Source: UBA2266 sp964406945 (GTDB lineage: Bacteria > Planctomycetota > Phycisphaerae > Sedimentisphaerales > Anaerobacaceae). Taken from it: a stretch of 27,215 bases of DNA. Both the position numbers and the translations under genes were made by a program. Position 1 is the stretch's first letter; each line of letters starts with the position of its first letter. The stretch lies in assembly GCA_964406945.1 (NCBI GenBank), contig CAYOTO010000042.1, positions 1 through 27,215 on the forward strand. The letters run 5' to 3'. The notes under the pieces are model-generated. The model saw nothing but the letters and a program-made list of their open reading frames with translations. It had not been told where the DNA came from and searched no databases. This document shows positions 23,905 to 27,215 of this stretch, piece by piece.

Positions 23905-25320
23905 TTACTTGCCGGTCTTGTTCAAACCCTGGCCCCACCATTTTGATTCGGTGCGGGCGTCGGCGAAATGTTCTTCGATTCGTTTGACCACCCGCGGATG
24001 CTCGGCCGCGACGTTGTTGGTCTCGCCGATATCCTCGCTCAGGTCATACAACTCCAGGTCGGCGTCGGGTTTGAGCCGCACGGCCTTCCACTTGCCCATA
24101 CGAATCGCCTGCCTGTTGAAGAATTCCCAGTACAGATACTTGTGCTTTCGCTGGCGGTCGCGGCCCAGCAGCGTAGGCAGAAACGAAATCCCGTCGATAT
24201 CGTCCGGCGCCTTTGCCCCGGCAAGCCTGCTCAACGTCGGCATAACATCCCAGAACGCCCCGATATAGTCGCTCTCGGAACCGGCCTCGACCTTTCCCGG
24301 CCAGCGCGCAATCATCGGCACGCGAATGCCGCCCTCGTACAGATCGCGTTTATAGCCCCGCAGCGGGCCGTTGCTGTCGAAAAACTTCGGATTGGCGCCG
24401 CCCTCGCTGTGAGGCCCGTTGTCGCTCGTGAAGATAACGAGCGTATTGTCGTCGATCCCCAGCTCTTCGAGCTTGTCCAGCAGCCGGCCCATATCCTTAT
24501 CCAGCCGCGTAATCATCGCGGCGTGGCCCTTATGGGGCTGCGGCCAGTCCTTGTCGGCGTAAATCCCGTAATCCGGCACCTCCATGCCCCTGTTGCCAGC
24601 TTCGTTGTTGGCGTGCGGAATCGTAACCGCCAGATACAGGAAGAACGGCTCGTCCTTGTTTTCTTCGATCCACCGCAGCGCATCTGCCGCCAGCAGATCG
24701 TGTGAATACTCCTTCTTCACCGAGGCCACCCCCGCCCCGTCGCCGCGACGGTTTTCGACCGTGTTGTCCAGCGGAACCCGCCCGGTATTGCGGAAAAGAA
24801 ACTCCGGATAATAGTTGTGCGCATGCCTCTGGCACAGATATCCGAAGAAATAGTCGAATCCCTGCTTGTTCGGGATGCCCTCGGAACCGGGCCCGCCCAG
24901 TCCCCATTTGCCGATCAGGGCGGTTTTGTAGCCGGCGTCCTTCATCAGCGAGGCGACCGTAACCGTATCGGCTGGCAGCGGCCACTGGCCCATCGGCTTG
25001 ACCTCTTTATTGCCGCGAACGTACGCATGGCCGGTATGCTTGCCCGTCATGAGACAGCACCGCGAGGGAGCGCATACCGTACTGCCGGCGTACATATCCG
25101 TAAATCGCATCCCCTCGGCTGCCATTTTGTCCAGATTCGGCGTCTGAATCACCTTCTGGCCGTAACAGCCCAGATCGCCGTAACCCAGATCGTCGGCCAT
25201 AACGAATATCACATTCGGCTTGCGGGCCCTGCGCCTGCGACGCCCCAGACAAACCGAACCGGCCACGGCCGAACCGAGAACACCACCCACAAACTCACGC
25301 CTGCTGATATTAACACCCAT
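23905..25320 (-). CDS. Tat-exported sulfatase (formylglycine-dependent)
   Basis: A 471-aa arylsulfatase-type enzyme expected to remove sulfate esters from polysaccharides outside the cytoplasm. Residues 1-30 carry a twin-arginine signal (SRREFVGGVLGSAVAG). Metal-binding Asp43-Asp44 are in VMADDLGYGDLG. The FGly motif is CAPSR (Cys83 followed by Pro85 and Arg87), the aerobic/anaerobic Cys-type site that a maturase must convert. KWGLGG, IPHAN and SDNGPHSEGG supply further active-site residues. AAAGGG lies 8 nt before ATG. No anaerobic maturase (anSME) or FGE gene is in the window. It fits the sulfated-glycan lifestyle of Planctomycetota; the exact sugar is unknown. It is separated from the channel gene by 137 nt with no clear promoter. 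Confidence 0.94.
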   Translation of the reverse strand: MGVNISRREFVGGVLGSAVAGSVCLGRRRRRARKPNVIFVMADDLGYGDLGCYGQKVIQTPNLDKMAAEGMRFTDMYAGSTVCAPSRCCLMTGKHTGHAYVRGNKEVKPMGQWPLPADTVTVASLMKDAGYKTALIGKWGLGGPGSEGIPNKQGFDYFFGYLCQRHAHNYYPEFLFRNTGRVPLDNTVENRRGDGAGVASVKKEYSHDLLAADALRWIEENKDEPFFLYLAVTIPHANNEAGNRGMEVPDYGIYADKDWPQPHKGHAAMITRLDKDMGRLLDKLEELGIDDNTLVIFTSDNGPHSEGGANPKFFDSNGPLRGYKRDLYEGGIRVPMIARWPGKVEAGSESDYIGAFWDVMPTLSRLAGAKAPDDIDGISFLPTLLGRDRQRKHKYLYWEFFNRQAIRMGKWKAVRLKPDADLELYDLSEDIGETNNVAAEHPRVVKRIEEHFADARTESKWWGQGLNKTGK

Positions 25321-25616
25321 TTTCAGAACCCTTTCTTAATTCGATACATTGCCCTCCGCCACTTTGAGGCTCGCCCGAGATTACCCGCACGAACAAAAAA
25401 CCCGTAATCATCTTAACGACTCGAAAGCCCGACCTCAACCAAAACCCGCACCCGGCCGCAACCACCCCATACCGGTTCTACGCCGCTCGGATTTCGGGCT
25501 GAATTCGCTCCGCACATTAAAATCAGAAACATACCGAAGCCTCTGGCAGACCCGATGTCAATCTGCTAGTATCAGTCACGAAAGGAAAACCCTGTGTATG
25601 TTTGGGAGGCAAAATA
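25321..25616. other. Intergenic region between divergent sulfatase and uvrC units
   Basis: No protein or RNA gene is recognised. A weak TAGTAT (25567-25572) might be a -10 box for the plus strand, with CTGGCA 18 bp upstream as a poor -35. No promoter for the sulfatase could be singled out. Confidence 0.35.
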
Positions 25617-25715
25617 GTGGTTAAGAACGCCGTTCTGCAGGCCGCAATTCTCATCTGCGACCTGATCCTTCATCCGACGCTTGCCCGGGCCGTTACAATA
25701 CGTCAGCCGACTTGA
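25617..25715 (+). CDS. Possible small ORF upstream of uvrC (32 aa)
   Basis: GTG at 25617, preceded by GGGAGG with a 7-nt gap, opens a 32-codon frame ending at TGA 25713-25715, 41 nt before uvrC. The middle (AVLQAAILICDLILHPTLARA) is hydrophobic, like a short membrane segment or a signal peptide. It could be a leader peptide, a small membrane protein or chance. It is not recognised as any family. Confidence 0.3.
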   Translation: MVKNAVLQAAILICDLILHPTLARAVTIRQPT

Positions 25716-25756
25716 ACTGCGGCAAACATTTTCTGGTTTTTGTCGAAGTATGGTTT

Positions 25757-27166
25757 ATGGCCGGTAAAAATGGCGACAGGCTGGAGTGGATTCGCGAGCG
25801 GATAAAGGAGCTTCCGACCGGGCCGGGGTTGTATTTTATGAAGGGTCCGGGCGAAAAGGTGCTCTATATCGGCAAGGCCAAATCCCTGCGCAGCCGGGTG
25901 GCGAGCTATTTTCAGCCTGGGGCGGATCTGCTGGGCTCGCGGGGGCCTATGATTGTGGAGATGGTCGGCAAGGTCGAGAGGATCGACGTGCTCGAAACCG
26001 AGAGCGAGGTCGATGCGATGCTGCAGGAGGCCCGGCTGATAAAGGATATCCGCCCTCAGTACAATACAGACCTGATCGACGATAAGACCTTTCCCTACCT
26101 GCAGATAACGACGGGCGAGGACTTTCCCGGCGTCTATATTACGCGAAAGCCGCGGGAAAAAGGAGTGCGGCTGTTCGGGCCGTTCGCCAGCGCAAAGGAC
26201 CTGCGGGCGGTGCTGGTGGAGCTGCAGAAGATATTTAAGTTCCGCACGTGCAATCTCGATATCCGGGCGGACGACGACAAACGCAAGTTCTTTCGGCCGT
26301 GCCTGCTGTACAGCATCAAACAGTGCGCCGCACCGTGCGGGGCGAGGATAGAAAAAGCCGATTACAAGCGCATAATAAGCGATTTTGTGCGGTTTTTGAA
26401 GTCCAAGCGCTCGACGGTGCTGCGGCAGTTGAACCGGCAAATGGCCGAGGCGGCTGATCGCTACGAGTACGAAAAGGCGGCGATGTTCAGGGACAGGATA
26501 CGGCTGATCGAGAGGCTGGATCGGCGGGGTATACCGGATGAGCACGTGCAGCCGGAGGTTTTTGCGGCCGATCCGACCGAGGCGCTGGTCAGGCTCAAGC
26601 GGGTTCTTGGGCGGGAGGAGCCTGTGCGGATTGTCGAGGGGATCGATATCGCCAATATCAGCGGGCAGGAGGCGGTGGGATCGCTGGTAAAATTTATCGA
26701 CGGAAGGCCGTTTAAGAGCGGGTATCGGCGATTTCGGATCAAAACGGTGGAACGGATCGATGATTATGCGATGATCGCGGAGGTGGTAAAGAGGCGGTAC
26801 AAATACGCGCTGAAGGGTGAGGAATTGTGGCCGGATCTGATACTGATAGACGGCGGGCTGGGGCATCTTCATGCGGCTGAGAGTGCGCTTAAGAGCTTGC
26901 TGGAGCAGCACTTAGAGCTTGCGAGGGCCGCGGCGCATGACGCGAAAGAGGCGCAAACGGCGGTCGATCATATTATGCCGAGCAATACGACGCTGGCTTC
27001 GATAGCCAAGCGGGAGGAGGATGTGTACGTTCAGGGCAGCAGGACGCCGTTGAAACTCGGTGCTAACTCCCCTGCCAGAAAACTTTTACAGTACGTACGC
27101 GACGAGGCCCACCGGTTCGCCCAGCATTATCATCATATTCTTCGCGGCAAGAAGCTGCTGGAGTAA
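25757..27166 (+). CDS. uvrC: UvrC-type excinuclease subunit lacking the C-terminal HhH domain
   Basis: UvrC makes both incisions in nucleotide excision repair with UvrAB. The GIY-YIG nuclease (about 18-100) has GPGLYFM, VLYIGKAKSLRSRV and the Glu in MLQEARLIKDIRPQYN. Cys165, Cys182, Cys190 and Cys194 match the four cysteines of the iron-sulfur cluster found in E. coli UvrC, with the same spacing of the last three. The UVR domain, which contacts UvrB, is QMAEAADRYEYEKAAMFRDR (229-248). The RNase H-like nuclease shows EGIDIANISG (Asp297), LILIDGGLGHL (Asp365) and RDEAHRFA (His452). The protein ends at 469 aa with HHILRGKKLLE, just where the two helix-hairpin-helix motifs should begin; E. coli UvrC has 610 aa. 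The start is ATG 25757 with a weak GAAG upstream; the longer frame to TTG 25712 lacks support. Confidence 0.93.
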   Translation: MAGKNGDRLEWIRERIKELPTGPGLYFMKGPGEKVLYIGKAKSLRSRVASYFQPGADLLGSRGPMIVEMVGKVERIDVLETESEVDAMLQEARLIKDIRPQYNTDLIDDKTFPYLQITTGEDFPGVYITRKPREKGVRLFGPFASAKDLRAVLVELQKIFKFRTCNLDIRADDDKRKFFRPCLLYSIKQCAAPCGARIEKADYKRIISDFVRFLKSKRSTVLRQLNRQMAEAADRYEYEKAAMFRDRIRLIERLDRRGIPDEHVQPEVFAADPTEALVRLKRVLGREEPVRIVEGIDIANISGQEAVGSLVKFIDGRPFKSGYRRFRIKTVERIDDYAMIAEVVKRRYKYALKGEELWPDLILIDGGLGHLHAAESALKSLLEQHLELARAAAHDAKEAQTAVDHIMPSNTTLASIAKREEDVYVQGSRTPLKLGANSPARKLLQYVRDEAHRFAQHYHHILRGKKLLE

Positions 27167-27215
27167 ACAACCACGCCCAGAGGACGTGGCATTGTTAGTG
27201 CCCCCCGGAGGGGGG
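27166..27215 (-). repeat. Third TCT-loop hairpin plus a C6/G6 hairpin after uvrC
   Basis: On the minus strand CCACGTCC-TCT-GGGCGTGG (27171-27189) repeats the plan of the two hairpins at 8050 and 8142, with one mismatch, and is extended by AACAA/TTGTT. Next to it CCCCCC-GGA-GGGGGG (27201-27215) forms a second stem at the window edge. The pair starts at the uvrC stop codon and may serve as its transcript end, or be the edge of an IS200/REP-like element continuing outside. Confidence 0.45.

Noticed and set aside
25703..26911. 402-codon minus-strand open frame
   Set aside because: Antisense to uvrC, whose nuclease and iron-sulfur motifs are unmistakable.

Overview
This 27.2-kb window is a bacterial chromosome segment that looks like Planctomycetota, probably Phycisphaerae or a relative. 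The basis is inference from gene content: Tat-exported sulfatase and Gfo/Idh/MocA proteins, a GH127 beta-L-arabinofuranosidase, a B12-dependent (class II) ribonucleotide reductase, a K+-type membrane pyrophosphatase, an S9 protein with a long N-terminal extension, and scattered transposase relics. No rRNA, tRNA or CRISPR array was found.

Layout. 1-2063: an IS4-type transposase running off the left edge, an orphan OmpR/PhoB-type response regulator, and the tail of a second transposase abutting it. 2154-5467 (minus): a two-gene carbohydrate operon, Gfo/Idh/MocA oxidoreductase then GH127, with a good promoter beside a probable group II intron scrap. 5888-7014: a decayed IS21 element whose istA and istB are fused by deletion, followed by a frameshift. 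7015-8261: no protein gene, but a promoter joined to a foldable candidate small RNA and a compact two-hairpin IS200/REP-like element. 8262-11064 (minus): tightly packed rsfS-argS-yjbQ. 11312-13759 (minus): hppA with its own promoter. 14053-18172 (minus): rplM-rpsI, a terminator, then argC - carbon-nitrogen hydrolase - argJ. 18580-21624 (minus): nrdJ, preceded by two NrdR-box-like sites 31 bp apart. 21882-25320 (minus): SGNH hydrolase, MscS-type channel and sulfatase. 25757-27166 (plus): a short uvrC without the usual C-terminal helix-hairpin-helix tail, followed by another hairpin of the REP-like family.

Most of the window is housekeeping: translation (argS, rsfS, rplM, rpsI), arginine synthesis (argC, argJ), deoxynucleotide synthesis (nrdJ), ion and pyrophosphate handling (hppA, mscS) and DNA repair (uvrC). 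The accessory part is polysaccharide-related (GH127, oxidoreductase, sulfatase, SGNH hydrolase) plus mobile-element debris. I do not see a clear new multi-gene system. The observations most worth checking are the candidate small RNA near 7643-7735, the tandem NrdR sites, the terminator pressed against argC, the transposase ribosome-binding site hidden in a hairpin, and the dispersed TCT-loop hairpins.
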